Source: Hellea sp.
GTDB lineage: Bacteria > Pseudomonadota > Alphaproteobacteria > Caulobacterales > Maricaulaceae
Direction: 5' to 3'
Length of the DNA stretch: 64,000 nucleotides
Assembly (NCBI GenBank): GCA_028224375.1
Contig: JAOIVW010000003.1
Coordinates: forward strand, 111,443-175,442
The stretch's first letter is position 1. The number at the start of each line of letters is the position of its first letter. Under the pieces are notes generated by a model. It saw only the letters and a list, made by a program, of their open reading frames with translations. It did not search any database and was not told the DNA's origin. Positions 28,215 through 37,349 of this stretch are shown here, piece by piece. The position numbers were made by a program, and so were the translations under genes.

Positions 28215-29182
28215 GCACGACACCACAAACACGCGCAGGTTTTGCCGCTATAATCGGCGCGCCAAATGCCGGGAAATCCACGCTGACAAATGCTCTGGTT
28301 GGAGAGAAAGTTTCCATCGTTACGCATAAAGTTCAAACTACACGCTTTCAGGTTCGCGGCATTGCGATGCTGCCGCTCGAAAACGGAGCCGAGGCGCAAG
28401 TCGTACTTGTCGATACGCCTGGAATTTTTACGGCAAAAGACACAGACCGCTTAGCGAAATCCATGGTTCATGCCGCTTGGACGGGCGTGAATGACTCTGA
28501 AGCCATTGTGCATGTTGTGGATGCGCCCGCTCACCATCGTCATGCACACGGTGAGGGCACTTCGCAGGACCGCCTATCTGTTGCGGATACGAAAAGTGTT
28601 TGCGCGGGCCTAAAGAAACGTGAGCGCGGAAAAGTCTTTTTGGCTCTAAATAAAATTGATGAAATGCCTCATGATTTGCTTCTGGCTCAAATCGCAGAGT
28701 TTAACGCATTAGGTATCTATGAGGAGATATTCATTATTTCCGCGTTGAACATGGATGGCGTGGATAGGCTCGCCTCCACACTGGCCAACTCTATGCCGCT
28801 AGGGCCTTATTTATACCCTGAAGACCAAGCCGCCGATATTCCTTCGCGCCTTATGGCTGCAGAAATTACGCGCGAGAAAATATTCCTGCGTCTTCATGAT
28901 GAACTGCCTTATGCGTCCACGGTTGAAACAGAAAAGTGGAAGCAACAAAAGAATGGCGACATCCGTATAGACCAAGTCATCTATGTGCGCCGCGACAGTC
29001 AAAAGCCCATTGTTCTAGGCAAAGGCGGTAAGACCATTAAAGATATCGGCGCCGCTGCCCGCCGCGACATGCAGGATTGGCTCGGCCGCAAAGTTCACCT
29101 CTTCCTCTTTGTCAAAGTTCGCGATAACTGGCAAAATGACAAAGCCCGTTATACTGAAAGCGGTTTGGAGTTTGACGTTTAA
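28211..29182 (+). CDS. era: GTPase Era
   Basis: A 323-residue Ras-like GTPase with a KH domain that binds the 3' end of 16S rRNA during 30S maturation. G1 is GAPNAGKST, G2 lies in HKVQTTRF, G3 is VDTPGIF, G4 is LNKIDEM and G5 falls in IISALNMDG. The KH domain ends with the family text GKGGKTIKDIGAAARRDM. I chose the ATG at 28211 (ATGA overlap with rnc). The recO start overlaps its stop by one base. Confidence 0.97.
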   Translation: MSTTPQTRAGFAAIIGAPNAGKSTLTNALVGEKVSIVTHKVQTTRFQVRGIAMLPLENGAEAQVVLVDTPGIFTAKDTDRLAKSMVHAAWTGVNDSEAIVHVVDAPAHHRHAHGEGTSQDRLSVADTKSVCAGLKKRERGKVFLALNKIDEMPHDLLLAQIAEFNALGIYEEIFIISALNMDGVDRLASTLANSMPLGPYLYPEDQAADIPSRLMAAEITREKIFLRLHDELPYASTVETEKWKQQKNGDIRIDQVIYVRRDSQKPIVLGKGGKTIKDIGAAARRDMQDWLGRKVHLFLFVKVRDNWQNDKARYTESGLEFDV

Positions 29183-29913
29183 TGGATTGGACCTCAGAGG
29201 GTTATATTTTGTCTGTGAGAAAACACGGCGAAACCTCTGCAATCATTGATGTTTTTACGCCTGACCATGGTCGTCATTTGGGCCTCGTCAGAGGCGGCGT
29301 TAGCCGTAAATCCCGTCCAGTTTTACAGCCCGGCAATAAAGTCAAAGTTGAATGGCGCGGACGTCTATCTGAGCATTTGGGCAGTTTCACAGTCGAACCT
29401 CTTTCAGCACGGGCTGCCGAAATTATGGAAGATCGGCTGTCTTTGGCAGGGCTCAACGCTATGTGCGCCATTGCGAGGGAATGCTTGCCAGAGCGCGAAG
29501 CCCATATGGATGTCTATCAAGCCTTCAAAATCTTACTGGAAAACTTGCATGATCCTGATATCTGGCCCGCGCTTTATGTGAGATGGGAAGCAGGTTTGCT
29601 GACCGCTATGGGCTATGGTCTGGATTTGAAAAGCTGCGCGGCAACGGGCGTGAATGATAATCTCACCCATGTTTCCCCGCGTTCAGGCCGCGCTGTCAGC
29701 GCGAGTGCTGCCGAGCCTTATAAAGACAAGCTACTCGCCTTACCGCTCTTTTTACTCGGACAGCCTTATGTCACCCCCGAAGATGTCAAAGCCGGGATGG
29801 CTTTAACAGGATATTTCTTGGAAACACGCGTGCAGTGGGGCGTCAATAAAACGCTCCCTGAAGCGCGCGCACGAATGCTCGAACGCCTCAATACAGAGGG
29901 CTATAGCCGCTAG
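29182..29913 (+). CDS. recO: DNA repair protein RecO
   Basis: A 243-residue RecO, which with RecR loads RecA on SSB-coated DNA. An N-terminal OB fold starts SEGYILSVRKHGETSAIIDVFTPDHGR, and a helical C-terminal region contains RWEAGLLTAMGYGLDL. It is the last gene of the pyrE-to-recO block and ends in a four-base convergent overlap with the amidohydrolase gene. Confidence 0.93.
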   Translation: MDWTSEGYILSVRKHGETSAIIDVFTPDHGRHLGLVRGGVSRKSRPVLQPGNKVKVEWRGRLSEHLGSFTVEPLSARAAEIMEDRLSLAGLNAMCAIARECLPEREAHMDVYQAFKILLENLHDPDIWPALYVRWEAGLLTAMGYGLDLKSCAATGVNDNLTHVSPRSGRAVSASAAEPYKDKLLALPLFLLGQPYVTPEDVKAGMALTGYFLETRVQWGVNKTLPEARARMLERLNTEGYSR

Positions 29914-31184
29914 CGATATTTAAACAGACGCGTATCATCGGAAGTCGGATTATATCTATCACGCAAAGCGGTCTGACGAGACTCTAGACTTTGACGGTCG
30001 CCATTGATGAACATATCGGTTGGAGCCGATGTCACGTCTAAAGGATCACCGTCCCACACGACTAACGTAGCGCCCGAACCTTGCAGAACCGTTCCGCCAG
30101 CTAGCCCAAACCACTTTGCGGGGGTGGAAGTTATAGCCGCGAAAGCCTTATCCCACTCCAGTCCGTTACCAACGGCATTGCCTGCATGTTGCGCAAGCGT
30201 TGCAGGCCGCTGCACACCTAAGGCCGAAGCGTTACTGATAGCATAATCAACACCCGCTTCGTCCAGTAAGATGACATTGTCCAGTCGCGCATTTACGGCT
30301 TCAAAACTGACGGGCAAATTATCATGCGGGTCGACCATGACCTTGATGTCAGCGGCGGCTAATTCATCCGCAATTTCCCAAGCTTCTCGGGCGCCCAATA
30401 TGATAATATCCAGATTACTATACTCATTTTTGAGCTTGATGATGTTGAGCATATCCATGGCGCGGTCCGCCGCAATCATAAGCGGCATTTGCCCTTTTGC
30501 GGCTTTTACAAGCGCGGCGGCATCTTGCCTTGTCAGCGCATCTCCATCCTCAGGACCATCATAGCGGCCCGGATAAGCGGCGGCATCGTTCAAGGCGGCG
30601 CGAAGCTGTACAAGGGCTGCAGCACGAGATCCACCTGCGCGGCGTGTTCCGTTTTCACCAAGCTGCACGAAAATGAAAGCGCTCGGTTTTTCCACGGAGT
30701 CATACTCTCCGCTAAGATTGATGACCGCGCCTGTACCGCCAAAGATACTGTCTCCCGCGGCGCTAGGTGAAATTACGGCATGGGTTATCCCCATGCGGCG
30801 TGTATTCGCGACGAAAACCGCTTTCGGGTTAAAGCTGTCACTTGCGAGCTCACTGACAGATGTTTTTGACTCGCCTGAGCTTGTATCATTGGTGACGTCT
30901 TCGCCGCCAATATCCATCAGTCCCAAACGAGAAAACGGCGCAAAAAGACCTGGCGTGACCCAACTGCCATTTGCGCTAATCGTTTCTACATTGGCCGGAG
31001 CTGTTAGGTCTGTACCGATTTGCGCAATCTTGCCATCACGAATAATAAGGTCAGCGTTCTCGACAATACCTTGAGATGTGTTTGTGACCAATTTGGCATC
31101 AGAGATAAAGTAATCCTGCGCCCAAGCCGTTGTGCTTATGGCTGAAAGGAGGAGGGCGGCTGTGAATGTTTTACGTAATGTCAT
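29910..31184 (-). CDS. Exported amidohydrolase-like protein with degenerate metal site
   Basis: A 424-residue amidohydrolase-superfamily protein with a cleavable signal peptide (TLRKTFTAALLLSAISTTAWAQ). The beta-sandwich text SDAKLVTNTSQGIVENADLIIRDG and the closing GGTVLQGSGATLVVWDGDPLD match the family. At the place of the usual His-x-His after TPG it reads WVTPGLFAPFSRLGL, so both metal-binding histidines are missing. It may be a non-catalytic partner or use another mechanism. The ATG at 31184 has GGGGAG upstream. It lies four bases after a lipoprotein paralogue whose HxH motif is intact. Confidence 0.82.
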   Translation of the reverse strand: MTLRKTFTAALLLSAISTTAWAQDYFISDAKLVTNTSQGIVENADLIIRDGKIAQIGTDLTAPANVETISANGSWVTPGLFAPFSRLGLMDIGGEDVTNDTSSGESKTSVSELASDSFNPKAVFVANTRRMGITHAVISPSAAGDSIFGGTGAVINLSGEYDSVEKPSAFIFVQLGENGTRRAGGSRAAALVQLRAALNDAAAYPGRYDGPEDGDALTRQDAAALVKAAKGQMPLMIAADRAMDMLNIIKLKNEYSNLDIIILGAREAWEIADELAAADIKVMVDPHDNLPVSFEAVNARLDNVILLDEAGVDYAISNASALGVQRPATLAQHAGNAVGNGLEWDKAFAAITSTPAKWFGLAGGTVLQGSGATLVVWDGDPLDVTSAPTDMFINGDRQSLESRQTALRDRYNPTSDDTRLFKYR

Positions 31185-31188
31185 AATC

Positions 31189-32544
31189 TTACTCCCCAAA
31201 TCCTAAGCGGAAATCGCTTTTGGGTTTCAAACCCGTTTCTGTGTCAAACATCAGAGCGCCATCGAGAAATACTTTTTCAGGGCGCGCATATGTTGTGAAG
31301 GGGTCAGCTGACCACATGACGACATCTGCGCGTTTGCCGACTTCTAATGTGCCTGTTTCGTCAATAATGCCCAAGGCTTTTGCCGGGTTGGTACTGAGCC
31401 ACTGCCAAGCTTCGGCTTTCGAAATATTTAGCCCGGCGCGGTTTCCATGCGCCCAAGCTTTCGCGACTTCTTGGTTGAGGCGCTGGATACCATTTTCATC
31501 ATCGGAATGGATCATAGCGCATGCGCCTTCGGCATGAACAAAAGGAATGTTTTCCAAAATCCCGTCATAGGATTCCATTTTAAAGCCATACCAGTCAGCC
31601 CACATCGCGGCGCAAGTTTCGTTATCTTTAAGGTAATCCGCTATTTTATAAGCTTCGACCGCGTGATGGAATGTCGTGACCTTGTAATCAAACTCTTTAG
31701 CGAGGTCTAAAATCTGAACCATTTCATCTGCGCGGTAACAATGCATTTGAACCAAAATTTCTCCGTCCAGAACATCGGCTAGAGTCTCAAGTTGTAAGTC
31801 ACGCTTAAATCCGTCACCGCCTTTGTCGCGTTTCTTTTGATAGTCCTGAGCCTTAATCCAGTTTTTGCGATATCCAGCAACATTACCCATACGCGAGCCA
31901 GGGCCGCCTTTATTACCATAAACCCGCTTAGGATTTTCTCCGCAAGCCATTTTCAGTGTGTAAGGCGCATCAGGCAATTTCATTTCCTGAACGGTACGCG
32001 CCGGGATATTGCGAAGCGTTACGCCGCGGCCGCCAAAGAGATTGGCCGAGCCAGGAAGGACGTGCAGTGTAGTTACTCCGCCTTGCAGCGCTTCATCAAA
32101 CCCTGGGTCTTGGGGCCATATACCATGTTCCGCATAGACTTCTGACGTAATTGGAGAGGTAATTTCATTGCCATCGGCATGAGCACTGACCGAGGGCGTT
32201 GGGTAATCACCCAGGTGGGAATGAATATCAATAATTCCGGGGGTCACATATTTGCCGCCAGCGTCAATTGTAATAGCGGCATCTCCGCTCACATCTGTTC
32301 CTATCGCCGTGATTTTTCCGTCTGTAATAAGGATAGAGCCGCCATCAATCTCTTGGCCCGTCCCGTCAATGATGCGAGCATTGGTTATGAGGGTCGTCTC
32401 CGAAGGTTGAGGTTGATAAGTGCTGGCAAATGCTCGCGCCTTATCACTTGAGTCTTCGGATTTAGTTTCGGTGTTATCTCCGCACGCAGCGAGCAATGCT
32501 AGAGATGTTGTGCCCAAAAGGGTCATGCGTAATGTTTTTATCAT
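31189..32544 (-). CDS. Amidohydrolase family lipoprotein
   Basis: A 451-residue amidohydrolase with a lipoprotein signal ending in the lipobox LLAAC (Cys21). The metal motif is intact in TPGIIDIHSHLGDY, and further histidines occur in VQMHCYRADEM and TTFHHAVEAYK. The C-terminal GTLEVGKRADVVMWSADP is typical of imidazolonepropionase- and prolidase-like members. It probably hydrolyses a cyclic amide or small peptide at the cell envelope, substrate unknown. It is the upstream gene of a two-gene unit with the HxH-less paralogue. Confidence 0.86.
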   Translation of the reverse strand: MIKTLRMTLLGTTSLALLAACGDNTETKSEDSSDKARAFASTYQPQPSETTLITNARIIDGTGQEIDGGSILITDGKITAIGTDVSGDAAITIDAGGKYVTPGIIDIHSHLGDYPTPSVSAHADGNEITSPITSEVYAEHGIWPQDPGFDEALQGGVTTLHVLPGSANLFGGRGVTLRNIPARTVQEMKLPDAPYTLKMACGENPKRVYGNKGGPGSRMGNVAGYRKNWIKAQDYQKKRDKGGDGFKRDLQLETLADVLDGEILVQMHCYRADEMVQILDLAKEFDYKVTTFHHAVEAYKIADYLKDNETCAAMWADWYGFKMESYDGILENIPFVHAEGACAMIHSDDENGIQRLNQEVAKAWAHGNRAGLNISKAEAWQWLSTNPAKALGIIDETGTLEVGKRADVVMWSADPFTTYARPEKVFLDGALMFDTETGLKPKSDFRLGFGE

Positions 32545-32556
32545 GAGCGCAAATAA

Positions 32557-33171
32557 TCACGCTTCTTTCTGCGAAGCAAGATGAAAGCTTGTCTGAATCT
32601 CCAAAGCGTCTTTTAAAAGTTCGTGATACTCTTGTCTGGAAATTTCTACGGCGCCCATCGTCTTAAGGTGGTCAGTCATGAACTGCGTATCCAGCAATTG
32701 ATATCCTGCCGCATTCAGGCGCTCCACCAAATAGACAAGCGCAACTTTGCTCGCATTTGTTGCGCGAGAAAACATACTCTCGCCAAAGAAAGCGCCGCCA
32801 ATGGAGACGCCATATAATCCGCCGACTAATTGCCTGTCCTGCCAGACCTCGACGGAATGGGCATGAGAGTGAGCGTGGAGGCGGCCATAAAGATATTCAA
32901 TGCCGTCATTTATCCACGTGTTTTCACGATCAGGAGCCGCTTCAGCGCATTTGCTGATAACCTCACTAAAGGCTTTATCAAAAGTGATATTAAATGGCAT
33001 GTTGCGCATGAATTTTTTAAGCGACCTTGAGATATGCAGACCATCCAAAGGGATGATGCCTCGCTCATCAGGGTCGAGCAGAAAAACACGGGGGTCATCA
33101 CGGCTATCGGCCATAGGGAAGACGCCGCGCCTGTAACAGTCCAGCAGCTCTTCGGGGCCGAAATGTTTCAC
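32557..33171 (-). CDS. aat: Leucyl/phenylalanyl-tRNA-protein transferase
   Basis: A 204-residue Aat enzyme that adds Leu or Phe to the N-terminus of proteins starting with Lys or Arg, marking them for ClpS/ClpAP. Recognisable blocks: LLDCYRRGVFPMA, HISRSLKKFMR, SVEVWQDRQLVGGLYGVSIGGAFFGESMFS and LLDTQFMTDHLKTMGA. It overlaps crtZ by four bases, so it is translated from the end of the carotenoid operon, an unusual place for this gene. Confidence 0.95.
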   Translation of the reverse strand: MKHFGPEELLDCYRRGVFPMADSRDDPRVFLLDPDERGIIPLDGLHISRSLKKFMRNMPFNITFDKAFSEVISKCAEAAPDRENTWINDGIEYLYGRLHAHSHAHSVEVWQDRQLVGGLYGVSIGGAFFGESMFSRATNASKVALVYLVERLNAAGYQLLDTQFMTDHLKTMGAVEISRQEYHELLKDALEIQTSFHLASQKEA

Positions 33172-33623
33172 TTGGCTTTCAACTCAGCTTTCAGCCTTTC
33201 AGGCGGCTCTGCGTAAAGAAATCCGAATGAGACCGCGCCGTCTTTTTCTGTCGTATGATGATGCATCCGATGCGCCAAAACCAAACGGAACAGATAACCT
33301 TTTTTGGGTGTGTAGTTAAATGGCCAGCGTTGATGCACTAAGCCGTCATGAACAAAGCCATACAGCACGCCGTAAATCGTAAAGCCAAGCGCAACATACC
33401 AAAGCGGCATCCACCATAGAGAGCCCGAAATAAACAAAGCTGCGGCAATCACGCTAAAGCAAACCGCATAGAGGTCATTCTTCTCAAAATAACCCTCCGT
33501 ATGAACATGATGGCTCTCATGCCAACTCCATCCGCGGCCATGCATGAAATGCTTATGGAAATAGAGCGCAAAGATTTCCATGCCAATGATGCTAGCGATA
33601 ACGATGAGGATATTCACTATCAT
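33168..33623 (-). CDS. crtZ: Beta-carotene hydroxylase
   Basis: A 151-residue membrane di-iron hydroxylase that adds 3- and 3'-hydroxyls to beta-ionone rings (zeaxanthin, astaxanthin). The histidine boxes are HKHFMH (residues 23-28), HESHH (35-39), HDGLVH and HRMHHH, all intact, with about four membrane segments. I chose the ATG at 33623, which overlaps the crtW stop (ATGA). A start at 33656 would lie inside crtW. Confidence 0.94.
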   Translation of the reverse strand: MIVNILIVIASIIGMEIFALYFHKHFMHGRGWSWHESHHVHTEGYFEKNDLYAVCFSVIAAALFISGSLWWMPLWYVALGFTIYGVLYGFVHDGLVHQRWPFNYTPKKGYLFRLVLAHRMHHHTTEKDGAVSFGFLYAEPPERLKAELKAK

Positions 33624-34339
33624 GCGCCAAACTTTCGGGCCGGCAAACGCCACCATGGCTCATGCGGATAGAGGTGATGCTCATGGTGATATCCGAAGTG
33701 GAAGCAGGTGAGCAGTGATAACCATTTCGGATAATCATTCGTGCGCGCATTATGATGGTCGGGAAAGGCTTCGGCATGGCGATGCGTCAAATAGGTCCCA
33801 AAATAGAAAAGCTGAACGGAGGACAGGATAGCAGGAACCGCCCACATAATAATTGTATTTAGATAACTCGCCCCAAAGAGGAAAATATAGGCGAGGGTGA
33901 AACAGACCAAAATCAAGAGCTGACGCAGACCGAAATACTCGCGGAAGAATTTTAAATACCACGGCCAGAAAGACTTGGGATCATTGGCATTAAAATCGGG
34001 ATCATTCTCTGTGCCCGGATTATCGTGATGGGCGTGATGAGCTTTGCGCATATAGCTCCAGTCAAAGCCTGCATAGACAAACATAATGGCTTTGCCGATA
34101 CGGGCATTGGCCGCCTCATTTCCTGGCACAAGAGAGCCATGCATAGTGTCATGCGCGACAATGAACATACCTGCATAAAGCCAACATTGTAATAAAATTA
34201 AGCCAACAGTCTGCCATATGGGCGCGGAGAGGGAATGGAAGAAAACGCTGTATATATGCACGACGAGCCAACCGCCCACGACCAAGGCTGCATAGAGCAG
34301 TCCCGTCCCGGTATTTGGTTTCGTCATCGTCTCAGCCAT
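33620..34339 (-). CDS. crtW: Beta-carotene ketolase
   Basis: A 239-residue CrtW-type ketolase of the fatty-acid-desaturase fold, adding 4-keto groups to give canthaxanthin or astaxanthin with CrtZ. Histidine clusters: HDTMH (63-67), HHAHH (101-105), THRHAE and FHFGYHHEHHLYPHEPWW. Several hydrophobic segments indicate an integral inner-membrane enzyme. The ATG at 34339 overlaps the ABC permease stop (TAATG). The longer frame to 34417 reads back through the permease gene and is rejected. Confidence 0.94.
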   Translation of the reverse strand: MAETMTKPNTGTGLLYAALVVGGWLVVHIYSVFFHSLSAPIWQTVGLILLQCWLYAGMFIVAHDTMHGSLVPGNEAANARIGKAIMFVYAGFDWSYMRKAHHAHHDNPGTENDPDFNANDPKSFWPWYLKFFREYFGLRQLLILVCFTLAYIFLFGASYLNTIIMWAVPAILSSVQLFYFGTYLTHRHAEAFPDHHNARTNDYPKWLSLLTCFHFGYHHEHHLYPHEPWWRLPARKFGA

Positions 34340-35433
34340 TAAACTCTCATCATACGGTGCGATATTACGGCGGCAAGCAGCAGCAACAGCGCGGCTCCGC
34401 CAAATAATATGCTCCATACATATAGCAGGTCAAAGGCCGATTGTCCCCGCGCTAAAATGCCGTAGAAAGCTTCAATACTCCAATGGTTAGGCGTAAAGCG
34501 TCCAAGATCTTGCAACCAGCCGGGCATCATAAAGCGCGGCACCATTGACCCGCCAATGGCCGAAAATAACAACACGATAAATGTGGACACGGTATTCATC
34601 TGCGCAGAACTTCCTGACAAGCTCGCGACTAGCAAAGCGATTGCCGAAGCCAAGGCCGCAGAGCCGACACAGGCCAAAGCAAGGGAGGGGAGATGTTCTG
34701 TGACAGACACCTTAAAGGCCAGATAGCCGACAGCGACGATGATAATCGCTTGTAGCGTTCCAATGAGTGTTAGGAACAAGAACTTGCCCGTTAACATCGC
34801 GGCAGCTCCTCTGGGGCCTACTAAGAGCCTGTCTGATATACCGTTCTTACGTTCATCCAAAGAAATGGCCGCGCCTTGCATGGCTGAGAAAAGTAAAAAG
34901 AGAATAGCCGTCGCGCCGATATAATATGTCACTGATTGATCCGTCACATCTGTATCGCCATTTCGAGGTAGAGCGGAAGATTGTGTAAATAATTCCGTTG
35001 TGCCCGCTTGATTACTCTCAGCCATTAATTGACGCAATTGCCCCATGAGAACGGTTGAAGCCACTTCTCGGCTCGGATCTTTTATAATGTCTATGGGTCT
35101 TATGAGCGGATTTGCGACATCACCCGATATAACAAAGCCGACATCATCCTGCCCAAGTCTTACACGCTGCTCTATGTCAGTTAGGGTCCAGTCTTCATTC
35201 GTCGTAACCGTGAAGTCCGCTTTAGTCTCAACGTCCTCTGCGAAGGCGAGACTTGCGGGAGCTTGACTTGTCACGGCCATGGAAACGCGTAGTTCCAAAG
35301 ACCCGCCTGAGGCGTTAGAAAAAATGGCGGCGAAGATAGCAAAGATGAAACCAGGAAGGACAAAGGCGAGAATAAGCGCGCCTTTATCGCGCCACAGCCT
35401 AAGCCACATTATTTTGAAGACGGCTGATATCAC
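34339..35433 (-). CDS. ABC-2 type transporter permease
   Basis: A 364-residue integral membrane protein: one N-terminal segment (ALILAFVLPGFIFAIFAAIFS), a periplasmic domain of about 150 residues, then five segments in the C-terminal half, as in DrrB/YhgE/NatB-type ABC-2 permeases. The block LDERKNGISDRLLVGP is family-like. It overlaps the ATPase gene by four bases upstream and crtW by one base downstream. The cargo is unknown; the setting inside the crt operon suggests a lipid, pigment or hydrophobic product. Confidence 0.88.
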   Translation of the reverse strand: MISAVFKIMWLRLWRDKGALILAFVLPGFIFAIFAAIFSNASGGSLELRVSMAVTSQAPASLAFAEDVETKADFTVTTNEDWTLTDIEQRVRLGQDDVGFVISGDVANPLIRPIDIIKDPSREVASTVLMGQLRQLMAESNQAGTTELFTQSSALPRNGDTDVTDQSVTYYIGATAILFLLFSAMQGAAISLDERKNGISDRLLVGPRGAAAMLTGKFLFLTLIGTLQAIIIVAVGYLAFKVSVTEHLPSLALACVGSAALASAIALLVASLSGSSAQMNTVSTFIVLLFSAIGGSMVPRFMMPGWLQDLGRFTPNHWSIEAFYGILARGQSAFDLLYVWSILFGGAALLLLLAAVISHRMMRV

Positions 35434-36371
35434 GTTTCAGCCTCCTCATCTGCGCGCTCTAAGCGGTGCATGAGAGAGGTGAGACCAGGACGGCGCACGC
35501 TAATCTCGCGCACAACCTCATCACCATTGCGCAGGGCCGTCATAAAAGCTGATACAAATGAGACTTCACTAGCCTGAGTCATGGCCGTCCAAATGGTCGG
35601 CAACTCACCTTGTTTAAATTCAAAGGGACGCATGGCCTCAATAATGTCAGGCTCCGGCGGCACCGCATAACGCACCATTACTTCGCGCGCACCTGCAAAG
35701 TTACGGGTCAGGACGCGCGGCGGAGTATCGAAATCCAGCTTTTCACCTTGGCGTAATATCAAGACTTTATCGCAAAGCGCTTCGGCTTGTTCGAGCTCAT
35801 GTGTCACCAGCAAAACCGCCATGCCTGAGCTAGCAAGTTTACGCGCCAGTCGGTGCATCGTATCGCGGGCAGGGATATCGACACCTGCAGTGGGTTCATC
35901 AAAGATTATGACTTTGGGGTTATGCATGATGGCGGCAGCGACATTGATACGCCGCTTCATACCACCTGAAAGCGCACTCACAGGCTCATCGGCTTTGTGA
36001 GCCATACCCACAGATTGCAACGCTGTCTCTATCGCGGCTTTGCGCTTAGATTTAGCTAAGCCCATAATTTTAGCAAAAGCGGCTAAATTTTCGCGCCCGC
36101 TCATATGCCCGTAAAGCCCAATATCTTGGGGGACGAGCCCTAAAAGACATTGTCGGTTATGGCCGCGCTTGAGACGCGTATCGCCAATTTGGACATAGCC
36201 AGTGTAACTAACACGTCCGCATAAGGCCTTGATAAAGCTCGTTTTTCCAGCTCCATTAGGCCCTATAATGCCGACAAGTTGTCCTGCCTCAATCTCCAAA
36301 TCCAGTGATTTTAAAGCTTTGTAATCGCCATAATTGATGGACAGATCAGCAACGCGTAAAGCCGTTGTCAT
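35430..36371 (-). CDS. ABC transporter ATP-binding protein
   Basis: A 313-residue ATPase of the DrrA/NatA type. Walker A GPNGAGKTSF, signature SALSGGMKRRIN, Walker B KVIIFDEPTAGVD and the switch histidine VTHELEQ are all intact. A roughly 90-residue C-terminal extension follows the nucleotide-binding domain. It overlaps crtE by four bases and the permease by four, so the transporter is produced as part of the carotenoid operon. Confidence 0.92.
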   Translation of the reverse strand: MTTALRVADLSINYGDYKALKSLDLEIEAGQLVGIIGPNGAGKTSFIKALCGRVSYTGYVQIGDTRLKRGHNRQCLLGLVPQDIGLYGHMSGRENLAAFAKIMGLAKSKRKAAIETALQSVGMAHKADEPVSALSGGMKRRINVAAAIMHNPKVIIFDEPTAGVDIPARDTMHRLARKLASSGMAVLLVTHELEQAEALCDKVLILRQGEKLDFDTPPRVLTRNFAGAREVMVRYAVPPEPDIIEAMRPFEFKQGELPTIWTAMTQASEVSFVSAFMTALRNGDEVVREISVRRPGLTSLMHRLERADEEAET

Positions 36372-37285
36372 GATTTTAAGAACGAAAACTGCGCATCCAG
36401 AACCGCGTTCAGTGTTGGCTCATTGCTCAGCTTAGCCCGCGCCAACGCACTCTTAGCGCTATCTATATAGCCTGAAAGCCTTTCCATGGCCGCGGCAGAG
36501 CCTGTTAAGGCAAGTATAGTCGCTTTGCCAACGTCACGGCCAACAGACTTCTCGGCTTGCTGATCTGTCATTACGGTGTCTTTGACATCATCCATAAGCT
36601 GGAAGGCTAGACCTAAGTGATGGGAAAAGTCCTTTAGAGCGGCGCGTCTTGCTGCTTTCGAGCCCGCTATGACGGCCGCGCCTTCAACACTAAAATCAAA
36701 TAATGCGCCTGTTTTCAACGTATTAAGCCGTTCTATTTCCGCAATGCTGGCATTGGAATCGCTATTGGCCAGATCCGCCATTTGCCCCGCAATGAGACCT
36801 TTGGAGCCGACAGCGTAAGATAACAAATCAACAAGCTCTATCCGTTTCTCGGCTTCAACATTCTCAAGCCGCGAGAGCACGCCAAAGGCTCTGTTCAGCA
36901 ATGCCGTTGCTGTCAAAATTGCAGTGCTTTCATCAAAGGCAATATGGGTTGTGGGTTGGTTCCTCCGCAAATCTGCATCATCCATACAGGGCAGGTCATC
37001 TAGAATGAGTGAGGCCGCATGCACCATTTCCGCAACGCAGCCAACATCGATAGCCGCTTCGCCGTCAAATCCTGCGCCTTTAGCTACGAATACGCAGAGC
37101 AGGGGGCGAAAGCGTTTGCCGGGCGAGAGCAAGGCATGTCTCTGCGCCTCATGTAGGCGGGCAGGCCATGTTTGTGCGGTGGGCACAATTGTTGCCAAAC
37201 GCGTCTCAATAGCGGCGCGCGCGCCCGCAATATGCTCACGAAGCGATTGCTCTATCGCAACAGGCTCTAGCTTTTCAATTGTCAT
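36368..37285 (-). CDS. crtE: Polyprenyl diphosphate synthase, probably GGPP synthase
   Basis: A 305-residue trans-isoprenyl diphosphate synthase. The first aspartate-rich motif is DDLPCMDDAD and the second is FQLMDDVKD; GKRFRPLL binds IPP. The longer DDx4D first motif matches bacterial type II GGPP/FPP synthases. Its position as first gene before the ABC pair, crtW and crtZ supports geranylgeranyl diphosphate synthase for carotenoids. An IspA-type FPP synthase remains possible by sequence alone. It begins 65 bases after the end of the FAN1-like gene, so it may have its own promoter there. Confidence 0.88.
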   Translation of the reverse strand: MTIEKLEPVAIEQSLREHIAGARAAIETRLATIVPTAQTWPARLHEAQRHALLSPGKRFRPLLCVFVAKGAGFDGEAAIDVGCVAEMVHAASLILDDLPCMDDADLRRNQPTTHIAFDESTAILTATALLNRAFGVLSRLENVEAEKRIELVDLLSYAVGSKGLIAGQMADLANSDSNASIAEIERLNTLKTGALFDFSVEGAAVIAGSKAARRAALKDFSHHLGLAFQLMDDVKDTVMTDQQAEKSVGRDVGKATILALTGSAAAMERLSGYIDSAKSALARAKLSNEPTLNAVLDAQFSFLKS

Positions 37286-37349
37286 AGCCGTGTTTTGGCA
37301 CAGCCATCGAGTCGAGGGAAGGGCAATAGCCTAACAATTCAGGGCCCGC

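Noticed and set aside
34340..34417. N-terminal extension of crtW to 34417
   Set aside because: The extra residues are basic, not family-like, and are encoded out of frame within the permease gene; the TAATG overlap gives a normal CrtW N-terminus.
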